DNA from: Rhizobium sp. R635
Lineage (GTDB): Bacteria; Pseudomonadota; Alphaproteobacteria; Rhizobiales; Rhizobiaceae
Direction of reading: 5' to 3'
Assembly: GCF_002211285.1 (NCBI RefSeq)
Contig: NZ_LOKX01000037.1
Location: 62,001 to 126,000, forward strand
DNA: 64,000 bases
The notes beneath the pieces are model-generated. The model had not been told where the DNA came from and ran no database searches. It saw nothing but the letters and a program-made list of their open reading frames with translations. Within the stretch, counting starts at the first letter, position 1. The number at the start of each line of letters is the position of its first letter. Positions 1-7,847 of this stretch are shown here, one piece after another. The position numbers were made by a program, and so were the translations under genes.

Positions 1-2
1 AG

Positions 3-224
3 CCCGCCAAGCTCGGCGGTGAACTTCCAGTCGTCAAGAAGACCGAAGCGCACGACTTCCTCGGCGAACTCAAGAGCGCGACCAACGGCTATGTGCTGGA
101 CAAACTCGAAGGCTTCACCTTCGACGCATCGGGCAAGCCCTACGCCGTCACCGACAATGACGGCGTCAGCGATTCTTCCGGCGAGACTTTGTTCTTCCCG
201 GTCGAGCTGAGCGCGACGAACTAG
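3..224 (+). CDS. Esterase-like activity of phytase family protein, C-terminal end (partial)
   Basis: The third base of the window opens a frame of 73 codons that ends in TAG at 222-224; the start lies upstream of the window. The visible tail contains KLEGFTFDASGKPYAVTDND, the glutamate- and aspartate-rich motif typical of the esterase-like phytase family (a beta-propeller-type fold, often exported). It then has a short Ser/Gly loop and a final FFPVELSATN strand. The role in phosphate-ester hydrolysis is known only by family. Without the N-terminus I cannot judge export or completeness. A rhizobial palindrome follows the stop codon closely. Confidence 0.7.
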   Translation, partial: PAKLGGELPVVKKTEAHDFLGELKSATNGYVLDKLEGFTFDASGKPYAVTDNDGVSDSSGETLFFPVELSATN

Positions 225-246
225 AAGCTGCCCCTCACGCTAGCCC

Positions 247-268
247 TCTCCCCGTAAAAACGGGGAGA
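247..268. repeat. Rhizobial intergenic palindrome
   Basis: A perfect 9-bp inverted repeat (TCTCCCCGT, loop AAAA, ACGGGGAGA) lies between the phytase-family stop and the convergent aldo/keto reductase. It is followed by GTGCCAGCAGGCGGATGAGG, a sequence I recognise as part of an abundant intergenic repeat of Rhizobium and relatives. The hairpin could also act as a bidirectional transcription end for the two convergent genes. The rest of 225-331 shows no gene. Confidence 0.65.
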
Positions 269-331
269 AGGTGCCAGCAGGCGGATGAGGGGCTGCTCTC
301 GTCTCGCGGCAGTACTTACGAACCTCCAGTC

Positions 332-1318
332 CTACCAGCGCTGATGCACATGCGGCGCGATCAGCCGCTCGTAGATCTCCCGCGTTGCCGCCATGACATC
401 GGCCGAGAGCGGCGCGAGGTCGGCAGCGGCCGCGTTGGCCTTGGCCTGCTCGGCGTTGCGGGCGCCGGGGATGACCACGGTGACGGCATCGCTCATCAGG
501 ATCCAGCGCAGCGCGAAGGCGGCCATGGTGGCGCCGGCCGGCACCAGCTTGCGCACGTCCTCGACCGCCTGCAGGCCAACCTCGAAAGGCACGCCGGCAA
601 AGGTCTCGCCGACATCGAAGGCCTCGCCATGGCGGTTGAAATTGCGGTGGTCGTCGCTGGCGAAATGTGTATCCCGGGTGATCTTGCCGGAGAGAAGGCC
701 GCTTGCGAGCGGCACGCGGGCGATGATCGCCACATTCTTGCGGCGTGCTTCCTGAAAGAACAGATGGTCGGGGCGCTGGCGGAAGATGTTGTAGATGATC
801 TGGATGCTGACGACGCCGGGATATTCGATCGCCTTCAGCCCATCCTCGACCTTTTCGACGCTGACGCCGTAACCCTTGATCTTGCCGGCCTTCTGCAACT
901 CGTTCAGGCCTTCGAAGACTTCAGGCTGGTAAAGCACCTCGCGCGGCGGGCAGTGCAACTGTACGAGGTCGAGGCTGTTGACGGCGAGGTTTTTGAGGCT
1001 GCGGTCGATGAAGCCTTCGAGATTGGCCTTGGTATAGCCCTCCGCCACATGCGGATTGAGGCGGCGGCCCGCTTTGGTCGCGACCATCGGGCGTTCGCCG
1101 CCGCGTGTCTTCAAGACATCAGCGATGATCTTTTCCGAGCGGCCGTCGCCATAGACATCCGCCGTGTCGATGAACGTCATGCCGGCATCGAGCGCTGCAT
1201 TCAGTGCGGCGCGCCCGTCCGCCTCGCTGATATCGCCCCAGGAGCCGCCGATCTGCCAGGCGCCGAAGCCGACATTGGTGACGGTGAAAGGCATGCGGCC
1301 GAAAGCATGGTGTTTCAT
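332..1318 (-). CDS. Aldo/keto reductase
   Basis: A 328-residue NADPH-dependent aldo/keto reductase with a TIM-barrel fold and the normal family length. The catalytic tetrad is visible: Asp51 and Tyr56 in FIDTADVYGDG, Lys82 in ATKAG and His122 in LVQLHCPP. The C-terminal cofactor region includes VVIPGARNAEQ, the usual NADP-binding loop. It should reduce an aldehyde or ketone; the substrate cannot be told from sequence. It is convergent with the upstream phytase-family gene and divergent from the cupin gene, with about 145 bp between the two starts. The ATG at 1318 gives a standard N-terminus (MKHHAFGRMPFTVTNVGFGA). A long opposite-strand frame over the same DNA is a shadow. Confidence 0.9.
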   Translation of the reverse strand: MKHHAFGRMPFTVTNVGFGAWQIGGSWGDISEADGRAALNAALDAGMTFIDTADVYGDGRSEKIIADVLKTRGGERPMVATKAGRRLNPHVAEGYTKANLEGFIDRSLKNLAVNSLDLVQLHCPPREVLYQPEVFEGLNELQKAGKIKGYGVSVEKVEDGLKAIEYPGVVSIQIIYNIFRQRPDHLFFQEARRKNVAIIARVPLASGLLSGKITRDTHFASDDHRNFNRHGEAFDVGETFAGVPFEVGLQAVEDVRKLVPAGATMAAFALRWILMSDAVTVVIPGARNAEQAKANAAAADLAPLSADVMAATREIYERLIAPHVHQRW

Positions 1319-1463
1319 GAAAAATCTCCTCAGGTTATGAAAGATGCTGGCCTATCAGCCGGGCGACGGTGCGGCAATTGCCGATCCGGCCTTGATCGCT
1401 CGCCTCGATGAAATATCGTCGGAAGACGAGGCTTCAACTCTATTGGATGGAAAAGGAAAGATC

Positions 1464-1865
1464 ATGGAGATCAAACCCGTCGGCTCCAGCCCTTCGATAA
1501 AACCGCCGGCCGACTATTTCACCGGGGCCGTTCGCCAGGACCCGTTGATGGAGGCGCCGGCGCCGGCGCGGGTGAGGGCAACCTCCGTTACCTTCGAACC
1601 CGGCGCCCGCACGGCCTGGCACACCCATCCGCTCGGCCAGACGCTGATCGTCACATCGGGCAGGGGCCTCGCCCAGAGCTGGGGTGGCGAAATCCAGGAG
1701 ATTCGCGCCGGCGACACGATCTGGTTCGCGCCCGGCGAAAAACACTGGCACGGCGCCGGCCCGGACACGGCAATGACGCATATCGCCATCCAGGAAGCGC
1801 TGGATGGCCGCGTGGCCGACTGGATGGAACAGGTCAGCGACGAGCAATATTCCGGCAAGGCGTAA
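1464..1865 (+). CDS. Cupin domain protein
   Basis: A 133-residue single-domain cupin. Cupin motif 1 appears as WHTHPLGQTLIVTSGRG and motif 2 as PGEKHWHGAGPDTAMTHIAI, which together supply His ligands for a metal site. The domain resembles small cupins of the carboxymuconolactone or mandelonitrile lyase-like group, but the reaction is unknown. I chose the ATG at 1464 because AAAGGAAAG stands just before it and the homologous region starts with MEIKPVGSS. The longer in-frame extension to 1344 has no ribosome site and reads as non-coding. It is divergent from the aldo/keto reductase, so the two may share a regulated promoter region. Its stop is 5 bp from the end of the convergent methyltransferase gene. 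Confidence 0.85.
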   Translation: MEIKPVGSSPSIKPPADYFTGAVRQDPLMEAPAPARVRATSVTFEPGARTAWHTHPLGQTLIVTSGRGLAQSWGGEIQEIRAGDTIWFAPGEKHWHGAGPDTAMTHIAIQEALDGRVADWMEQVSDEQYSGKA

Positions 1866-1870
1866 GCTGA

Positions 1871-2476
1871 TCAGAGGCGCTTCAGGCAATAGGAAAAATG
1901 CGCATGTGATTCGACCGTCAGAAACTCGAATTGCCAGCCGTAATCCTTGCAGAACTTGGTGACCGCCTCGACGACGCCGTAGACGATCGGCTTGACCGTG
2001 TTGCCGGTGCAGAAATCATGGCCGGCGATGCGCCCCGTCCGCTTCACCTTCCTCTCGCAAAGCAGCAGCTCCTGCCATGTGAGCTCGAACGAGTGGTCGG
2101 TGTCGATATAGGCCCAGTCGAGGAAATCATCCTCGAATTCGGCGAGTTTTTCGAGCGACGTGCCCTGCATCAGATGCAGCCGGCCGGCCTCGATCTCGGC
2201 CCCGAACTGCGTATGGATCGAATCGAGGCCGGAACTGTAGCGATCCATCGACCAGGGATCGATGAGATAGAGCTGCGCCGGGCGGTTCTTTTCCAGAATC
2301 TCCGCCGTATATTCGCCGAAGGCCGCTCCCACCTCGACGCCGATGCCGCCGTTCGGGATACGATAGAGCAGTTCGCCGCGATCCGGCAGCAGCCGGGCGT
2401 TTTCCATATGACGGGCGCTGAGTGCCGTGCGCGGCATGCTCGCCCGCAGCGCCTGCCTTTCTTCACGTGTTTTCAT
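1871..2476 (-). CDS. Class I SAM-dependent methyltransferase (Methyltransf_24-like)
   Basis: A 201-residue soluble protein. The nucleotide-binding motif I is GIGVEVGAAFGEYTAEIL (roughly residues 45-62). LYLIDPWSM supplies the acidic residue after beta-2, and DWAYIDTDHSFE is a typical motif of the Methyltransf_24 group. The substrate is unknown; members of this group often act on sugars or small molecules. The gene ends 5 bp from the cupin gene, end to end. The start at 2476 gives MKTREERQAL. The following 2477-2641 holds no gene and probably the promoters of this gene and the next. Confidence 0.8.
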   Translation of the reverse strand: MKTREERQALRASMPRTALSARHMENARLLPDRGELLYRIPNGGIGVEVGAAFGEYTAEILEKNRPAQLYLIDPWSMDRYSSGLDSIHTQFGAEIEAGRLHLMQGTSLEKLAEFEDDFLDWAYIDTDHSFELTWQELLLCERKVKRTGRIAGHDFCTGNTVKPIVYGVVEAVTKFCKDYGWQFEFLTVESHAHFSYCLKRL

Positions 2477-2641
2477 CTCTGATCTCGGAATTGCGGGCGG
2501 CTGACGGCCCTGATGCGGTTCGAGGGGAACGTAGGAGCGGCCAGTGCGGATGACAACCGCATGACAGGAATTTGCTTCTTTCGTGTAAACCGCTAAGTTT
2601 CACCTGTGGACTGACGGAAGAGCCTCGGGAGGAGCGATTTC

Positions 2642-3001
2642 ATGAGACGCATGTGGCCTGAAGAATTCAACGCCATTATCAGCGGAGCCGAGGAGGTGAT
2701 GCTGGAATTACCCGCCGAGGCCGGCGAAGCGCCGTTGCGCCGCAAAGCGCTGAAGGCGCGCATCACCATGGAGGATTACGAGCGGATCTGGCCGCTCGCC
2801 GAGATGCGCTTCCGCCTTGGCGAGGAAAGTTTCGCAGGCAAGGCCATCACCCTGATCACCACCAACCCTCACTACCACGCCTGGCATCCGAAGGACGGCG
2901 GCAGCGTCGACGCCGTGTCGGAGAGCGGCCGCCACTACAAGACCGATTATATCGTCGTGCACTTCCTGCTCGACGATGTGAGGGAAACATCCCCCGCCTG
3001 A
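2642..3001 (+). CDS. Conserved-looking protein of unknown function
   Basis: A 119-residue soluble protein beginning MRRMWPEEFN with a GGGAGGAGCG ribosome site directly upstream. No catalytic motif is recognised. It has an acidic N-terminal half, a central charged helix (ARITMEDYERIWPLAEMRF) and a C-terminal strand-rich part (ITLITTNPHYHAW). No membrane segment or signal peptide is visible. Codon use matches its neighbours, and a strong hairpin terminator follows the stop, which supports a real gene. Function unknown. Confidence 0.65.
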   Translation: MRRMWPEEFNAIISGAEEVMLELPAEAGEAPLRRKALKARITMEDYERIWPLAEMRFRLGEESFAGKAITLITTNPHYHAWHPKDGGSVDAVSESGRHYKTDYIVVHFLLDDVRETSPA

Positions 3002-3011
3002 GCTTTCAGGC

Positions 3012-3040
3012 CCGGTGCGGCCGGAAGCCGCACCGGCTTT
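3012..3040 (+). terminator. Intrinsic terminator
   Basis: A perfect 9-bp stem, CCGGTGCGG (3012-3020) and CCGCACCGG (3028-3036), with a 7-nt loop and CTTTAT after it. It lies 10 bp past the stop of the 119-residue protein gene. Confidence 0.75.
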
Positions 3041-3130
3041 ATCCTGAAGCCGAGTTGATCCCGACGCTGATGACAACGGCGGCGATATCGTTAAGCTCGG
3101 CGAAAATGTTCTTTCGAAATGGAGGCTCCC

Positions 3131-3679
3131 GTGACGGGCAATGTGCTGGATATCCCTGTCAAGACAGTGGATGGTCGTGAAACCACGCTCAACGAATACA
3201 AGGGCAGGGTGCTCCTGATCGTCAACGTCGCCTCCAAATGCGGGCTGACGCCGCAATATGAGGGGCTTGAGAAACTCTATGAGGAAAAGCGCGAGCGCGG
3301 CTTCGTCATCGCCGCTTTTCCCGCCAACGACTTCAAGGGCCAGGAGCCCGGCACCGACGCCGAGATCCTCGACTTCTGCACTCTCACCTATGACGTCAAA
3401 TTCCCGATCTTCTCGAAAATCTCCGTCAAGGGCGAGGCCCAGCACCCGCTTTACCGGCAATTGACCAAGTCGGGTGTCGCGACGACAGGCGACGGCCCGA
3501 TGCGCGAACGCCTGAAAGCCCACGGCATATCAGGCGGCGACGAGGACGACATCCTCTGGAACTTCGAAAAATTCCTGATCGGCCGCGACGGCAAAATCGC
3601 CGCCCGCTTCGCGCCTGATGTGACGGCGGATGATTCGCGGCTGGTTTCCGCAGTGGATAAAGAACTGGCGAAGGGATGA
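3131..3679 (+). CDS. Glutathione peroxidase family protein
   Basis: A 182-residue thioredoxin-fold peroxidase that reduces hydrogen peroxide or lipid peroxides. The peroxidatic residue is Cys37 in NVASKCGLTPQY (selenocysteine in many animal enzymes). The family signature FPANDFKGQEPG supplies the Gln region, and LWNFEKFLIG gives the conserved Trp-Asn. Length fits bacterial members. I prefer the GTG at 3131, which has GGAGG five bases upstream and gives an N-terminus VTGNVLDIPVKTVDG matching the family. The ATG at 3119 would place that GGAGG inside the coding sequence and has no ribosome site of its own. Likely a single-gene unit in the cytoplasmic oxidative stress defence. Confidence 0.88.
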   Translation: MTGNVLDIPVKTVDGRETTLNEYKGRVLLIVNVASKCGLTPQYEGLEKLYEEKRERGFVIAAFPANDFKGQEPGTDAEILDFCTLTYDVKFPIFSKISVKGEAQHPLYRQLTKSGVATTGDGPMRERLKAHGISGGDEDDILWNFEKFLIGRDGKIAARFAPDVTADDSRLVSAVDKELAKG

Positions 3680-3741
3680 ACGCCTCGGGCTGCCAAGCGC
3701 GTCTGGACTGCGGTGATTTGCAAAGAGGCTGAACAGGATCT

Positions 3742-3954
3742 TCAGATCCCGAGCACGGTCACAAGCGGGGGCGTGAAGTCCTTGAAGCCCAGTCTCGGCC
3801 AATCGCATCTTTCGTCAAATCTTGTCTTCGGTACGTGGCGCTGACAGTTCGGTTTCGTCTTGAATGCATATCCGGGCAGGCTGACATATGTGGCATGCGG
3901 CGCGCAAAGCGCGATAGCAATGCACAGCGTCAATGTGGAGCTGAGAGCCCTCAT
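3742..3954 (-). CDS. Small putative secreted protein (70 residues)
   Basis: The ATG at 3954 is preceded by a strong ribosome site (GGAGGTG, 4 bases away). It opens a 70-codon frame starting MRALSSTLTLCIAIALCAPH, a convincing signal peptide of basic residue, hydrophobic core and small residues. The mature part is basic, has two Cys (NCQRHVP and ERCDWPR) that could form a disulphide, and ends TPPLVTVLGI. No family is recognised. The frame runs open further upstream, but no ribosome site supports that extension. It lies between glutathione peroxidase and the MmgE/PrpD gene. Confidence 0.5.
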   Translation of the reverse strand: MRALSSTLTLCIAIALCAPHATYVSLPGYAFKTKPNCQRHVPKTRFDERCDWPRLGFKDFTPPLVTVLGI

Positions 3955-4331
3955 GGCACACCTCCAGGCGTCATAAGTCTCCAAGCATGGAGACTTTCCG
4001 GGCGGCGAATTCTCCCACTTTTGCCTGCCCTCATCCATTCGCCCAATAGGAGGTGGCCCGGCGGCCGGAGTAGTCCGTTTTGGTGGAGCTGGCTTTCATG
4101 CGGTGCGCCGTATCGGAAACGGCCGGGCGTGTGCCTGCTGCGCCAGGACGTCCTGTCGGCTGCCGTTCCGATTCGGGCCGCCCGGCAGCGGTCGAGAATT
4201 CGTGCGATAAGCGACAGGCGGTGACGAAAAAACCCGCGCCGATGCGTCTGATGGTGCCGCGACGGCAACGAGTCCGGTTCTTGCTCTATCCGCCATATAG
4301 CTCGGCCAGGTTGGCAGACCGCAGCCGGGTC
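3955..4331. other. Intergenic stretch without a recognisable gene
   Basis: About 380 bp between two minus-strand genes. Several short overlapping frames exist on both strands, but none has a ribosome site, a plausible N-terminus or a recognisable motif. The promoter of the 70-residue secreted protein should lie in its left part. Confidence 0.5.
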
Positions 4332-5717
4332 TCATGGGCCAGGCCGGGGATGTGGGCCGTCTGAAATCAGGCTCCAGAATGCATTGTCGCGAGACAATGT
4401 TTCAAACTCCGCCAGGGCGCCAAGCCGTTGAAAAGCGGCTTCGGAAGCGTGCCTGTTTGCCCAGCGCAAACAATCCATGAACTTAACTTCGCGTTCTCGC
4501 TCACTCATCGGCGCTTCGATCGAGCCTTTGGCGTGGAGGCGGGACTTGCTGTAGATGCGGCCGTTCCGCGTCGTGACGGTGACGATGTGCGGCAGGCGCT
4601 CTACGCCTTTTTCTTCTTCGGGCGAATAAGACTGCATTTCGATGCGCGGCATAAACTCCCGGATTTCCGGCCGCTGGATCTCCCGTCGCGTAAAGTCCGA
4701 AAGGCTGAGGGAACCTTTCAGGAAGGCCGTCGCCAGGCAATATTGCATCGAGAAGCGGGCCTGCATCTCGTCGGCGGGGGTGGGATAGGCGAGGTTGCGG
4801 GCAGCGGATATGCCGACTTTGGTCTCGATCCTGACGATATCATCGGCCGCAAGCGCATGCTGCTGCTTCAGATCCAGAAGCGCGTCGATCGCGCGATGGG
4901 TCGAGGCGCAGCAGGGATGGCGCTTGGTCACCAGCCCACGGCCCTCGATGATATGGGTCTCGTCGAATGTCAGGCCTTCCCAGCCGTGGGCTTCGTCACC
5001 CCCGAAAAGATCGAGGAAGCCTTGCCGCCGCTCGAGAATATCAAGCCGCCCGCTCATGCCGGCAAGCGCCATGCGCGCCGCATCCACCGCATTGCGCGCG
5101 GCGATGCCCGCGTGAAGCGGCTTGGCGGTCGTGCCGAATTGTCCTTTCGGGCCGCAGGCGAAGCTGGTCGCGAGGCTCATGGCCGCGGCCGTGACCTCTT
5201 TGTCGGCTCCGAGAAGCCGTGCCACGCCGGCCGCCGCTCCGATGCTGCCAACTGTCGCGGTCGCGTGCCAACCCCTGTTGTAGTGAGAGGGATTGACGCC
5301 AAAGCCGACGGCTGCCTGTGCTTCCAGCCCGGCCAAATAGGATTCGAGAAAACGTCTTCCACTCGTGACCGCGCCGCTCGTGAGAACCGCCAACAATGCA
5401 GGCACCAGCACTGCGGAAGCGTGCGCCCGCGCCGGATGAAAATTGTCATCGAAATCGAGTGCGTGAGCCGCCGTTGCGTTGATGAGCGCTGCAAGCGGGG
5501 CCGAGGCGGAGCCGCCGGTCACGAGGCGCGCCTCGCCGCCTTGGGCGATTTCCCGGTCGAAGGCGCGGGTGAGCGTGGCGACGCTTTCATCGTTCCTGCC
5601 GGCGATCATACAGCCGATGGTGTCGACCGCGGCATCCCTTGCCCTGTCCATGGCGAGGCTTGAGAACGTGGTTCGGGACAGAACCTGTTCCGCGATCTTC
5701 TGGAGAATGGTGGCCAT
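4332..5717 (-). CDS. MmgE/PrpD family protein
   Basis: A 461-residue protein of the MmgE/PrpD (2-methylcitrate dehydratase-like) family, cytoplasmic. It has the all-helical N-terminal domain with DTIGCMIAGRND, the NATAAHALDFDDNF signature around residue 80 that supplies acidic and His residues, and the C-terminal lid domain (KRHPCCASTHRAIDALLDL). Some family members are decarboxylases or dehydratases of organic acids, but the substrate here is unknown. I start at 5717 (MATILQKIAEQVL), 8 bases after a GGAAAG site; the 22 upstream in-frame codons lack support. It is divergent from the first LysR gene across about 110 bp, the usual arrangement of a LysR regulator and its target. Confidence 0.87.
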   Translation of the reverse strand: MATILQKIAEQVLSRTTFSSLAMDRARDAAVDTIGCMIAGRNDESVATLTRAFDREIAQGGEARLVTGGSASAPLAALINATAAHALDFDDNFHPARAHASAVLVPALLAVLTSGAVTSGRRFLESYLAGLEAQAAVGFGVNPSHYNRGWHATATVGSIGAAAGVARLLGADKEVTAAAMSLATSFACGPKGQFGTTAKPLHAGIAARNAVDAARMALAGMSGRLDILERRQGFLDLFGGDEAHGWEGLTFDETHIIEGRGLVTKRHPCCASTHRAIDALLDLKQQHALAADDIVRIETKVGISAARNLAYPTPADEMQARFSMQYCLATAFLKGSLSLSDFTRREIQRPEIREFMPRIEMQSYSPEEEKGVERLPHIVTVTTRNGRIYSKSRLHAKGSIEAPMSEREREVKFMDCLRWANRHASEAAFQRLGALAEFETLSRDNAFWSLISDGPHPRPGP

Positions 5718-5777
5718 TGACGAAAGTCTTTCCGTGAGTTTGGTTCCTTCCCGGAAAATGTTCAACTTTCTGCAAGC

Positions 5778-5793
5778 CCGCAATCTTATGCGG
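5778..5793. promoter_or_regulatory. Candidate LysR operator
   Basis: An interrupted palindrome, CCGCA-ATCTTA-TGCGG, lies midway in the 109-bp gap between the divergent MmgE/PrpD and LysR genes. LysR proteins commonly bind such dyads next to their own gene. Assignment is by position and symmetry only. Confidence 0.4.
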
Positions 5794-5826
5794 TTTACGG
5801 GTAGGGCTATCGATATCGGAGATAGA

Positions 5827-6735
5827 ATGGCACGCGACGCGAGTGCGGCGATCAGCTTGAAACATATCGAGGCCTATGACGCTATCGCCGCGACCGGCTC
5901 GACGATTGCCGCCGCCGCCGAGCTCGGGATATCGCAATCGAACGCCAGCCGCCTGTTGCAGCAGTTGGAGGACTATCTCGGGGTTCGGCTCTTCGAACGG
6001 GAAAAGAACCGGCTTCAGCCGACCCGCGAAGGGCTGCAGCTCGGCCCGGAAATCCGTGCCATTTCCGACCGATTGCGCGCCTTGAAAACTGCGGCGGCGG
6101 AGCTTGAGAGCGGTCGCTCGCGCGAGATCATGCTGCGGCTTGCGTTCCCGGCCAGTCTCTCATCGACGCGCGTGCCCAAGATGCTGCGCACATTCCTGGC
6201 CGCCAACGGCCCGGTGCGTATCGAGGTGGCATCCGGAAGCTATCTTGCCATCGAACGCATGGTTGTTGACGGAGAAGCCGATATCGGTTTCACGCGTTTG
6301 CCGCTGACGACGCCCGGCCTCAGGCAGGAGCGGATCATACCGTCACATGTGACCTGCGCGCTTCACGAGGGCCACGCTTTGGCCGGACGCTCGTCGCTTT
6401 CGATCGGCGACCTGAAGGGACAAGATCTGATCGTCCTCAATCGCGAGAGGCCCGTCAGGCATCAGTTGGAGGCACTGTTCTATCAGCACGGGCTGCGGCA
6501 ACGCCCGCTTCTGGAGGCGCATTCCGTTGCAAGCGCCTGTGCGCTTGCCGCCGAAGGCCTCGGCATAGCCCTGGTCGGAGACCTCATCGCGCGTGAATAT
6601 GCCGGCCAGCCGCTCCATCTAATCCCTCTGAAGCCGGACCTGCCGGTGACCTACGGTCTCGTCAGCAGCGAAAGGAATCCGCTTCCAAAGGTTGCGGGAT
6701 TATTCCTGCAATCGATCGCCGACTGGCCGCAATGA
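5827..6735 (+). CDS. LysR-family transcriptional regulator (first of a pair)
   Basis: A 302-residue regulator. The N-terminal winged helix-turn-helix (about residues 8-66) contains SLKHIEAYDAIAATGSTIAA, SQSNASRLLQQLEDYLGVRL and FEREKNRLQPT. The rest is the two-lobed periplasmic-binding-type effector domain. The ATG at 5827 has GGAG six bases upstream and gives the standard family length; the frame is open further upstream through the intergenic region. It is divergent from the MmgE/PrpD gene and is followed by a second LysR gene 28 bp away. The pair precedes a peptide-type ABC transporter. The DNA-binding domain is clearly related to its neighbour (ATGSTIAAA in both). Confidence 0.9.
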   Translation: MARDASAAISLKHIEAYDAIAATGSTIAAAAELGISQSNASRLLQQLEDYLGVRLFEREKNRLQPTREGLQLGPEIRAISDRLRALKTAAAELESGRSREIMLRLAFPASLSSTRVPKMLRTFLAANGPVRIEVASGSYLAIERMVVDGEADIGFTRLPLTTPGLRQERIIPSHVTCALHEGHALAGRSSLSIGDLKGQDLIVLNRERPVRHQLEALFYQHGLRQRPLLEAHSVASACALAAEGLGIALVGDLIAREYAGQPLHLIPLKPDLPVTYGLVSSERNPLPKVAGLFLQSIADWPQ

Positions 6736-6763
6736 CCGACCCTGCCCGACGAGGTGCCATTTC

Positions 6764-7669
6764 ATGAATATCAAACAGCTCGAAGTGCTGCGTACATTGC
6801 TCGCGACCGGATCGACCATAGCCGCCGCCAAGGCCATGGGGCTCAGCCAGTCCGGTGTAAGCCGCATCCTGCAGCAACTGGAAAAGGATCTTTCGATCAC
6901 GCTGTTCGTGCGTGACAAGGGCCGGCTGATCGCAACGCCCGAGGCGATCGTCCTTGCCCGCGATGCCGAAAACGTCCTTCTCGCCGTCGATCGGATGACT
7001 GGTCATGCGGAGGATCTGCGCAAGGGGGCATCGGGACCGGAGATCGTGCGGATCGGATTGCCGAGCAGCATGTGGGAGAATTTTGCGCCTGCGATGCTTC
7101 TCGACTATGTGCGCGAATTTCCGGGCGTGCGGATCGAGACATTCTTCGAAACGACCACGGCGATCAGCAAGCTGGTTGAGGAGCGTGTCATCGACATCGG
7201 CTTCCTGCGCATGGAGGGGGAGACGGGATCGGGCATCGAGATCGATCGGGTGGCGAAGGGGGAGAGCGTCTGCGTCATCCCTAGGGATCATCCGCTGGCG
7301 GAGCTGAGCGAGATCACCATCAAGAACCTGCGCAACGTACCGCTCGTCCTCATCGGGCGGCAGCGGCCGAATCGGATGGCGCTGGATCAGGAGTTCAAGC
7401 GCGCCGGCGTCACGCAGATGGTCAAGATCGAGACACATACCAACAGTTCTGCCTGCGCTTACGTTGCGCATGGCCTGGGTGTCACGATCATCAGCAGCTT
7501 TTACGCAAACCTCTATCGCCATCTGCCTGTGATCCAACGGCCGTTCATCCCGACGGCCAAGCAGGAATTCGGCTTGGCACGAGCGGCCGGCGTTCCGCTG
7601 TCGATCGCGGCACAGGGATTGAGCAACGCATTGACGAAACAGATCGAGTTTTCGCAGAAAACAGATTGA
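6764..7669 (+). CDS. LysR-family transcriptional regulator (second of a pair)
   Basis: A 301-residue LysR protein starting MNIKQLEVLRTLLATGSTIA at 6764, with GAGGTG upstream. The helix-turn-helix SQSGVSRILQQLEKDLSITL matches the preceding regulator position by position, so the two arose by duplication. Their effector domains differ more (here PSSMWENFAPAMLLDYVREF), which suggests different inducers. It probably forms one transcript with the first LysR gene. The ABC transporter genes begin 178 bp downstream on the same strand and are likely targets. Confidence 0.9.
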   Translation: MNIKQLEVLRTLLATGSTIAAAKAMGLSQSGVSRILQQLEKDLSITLFVRDKGRLIATPEAIVLARDAENVLLAVDRMTGHAEDLRKGASGPEIVRIGLPSSMWENFAPAMLLDYVREFPGVRIETFFETTTAISKLVEERVIDIGFLRMEGETGSGIEIDRVAKGESVCVIPRDHPLAELSEITIKNLRNVPLVLIGRQRPNRMALDQEFKRAGVTQMVKIETHTNSSACAYVAHGLGVTIISSFYANLYRHLPVIQRPFIPTAKQEFGLARAAGVPLSIAAQGLSNALTKQIEFSQKTD

Positions 7670-7847
7670 TTTCATGTCATTAGAGGCATGAGTAAACATT
7701 CTGATCGATGTCGGCCTTTCCTCCGACTCTGCATAAACATATGACGATTACGCATAATATTGCGCCACTTTCGTCAATCCCTCATAGTTTGACCCAACGA
7801 AATCGATGGCGGCCGACAGAAAAGCGGCTGCCGATCGTGGGGAAACA

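Noticed and set aside
344..1411. Plus-strand 355-codon frame over the aldo/keto reductase
   Set aside because: The minus strand encodes a complete reductase with its catalytic tetrad; the plus frame has no recognisable feature.
1344..1463. N-terminal extension of the cupin protein
   Set aside because: The upstream codons have no ribosome site and overlap the divergent promoter region; ATG 1464 has a good site.
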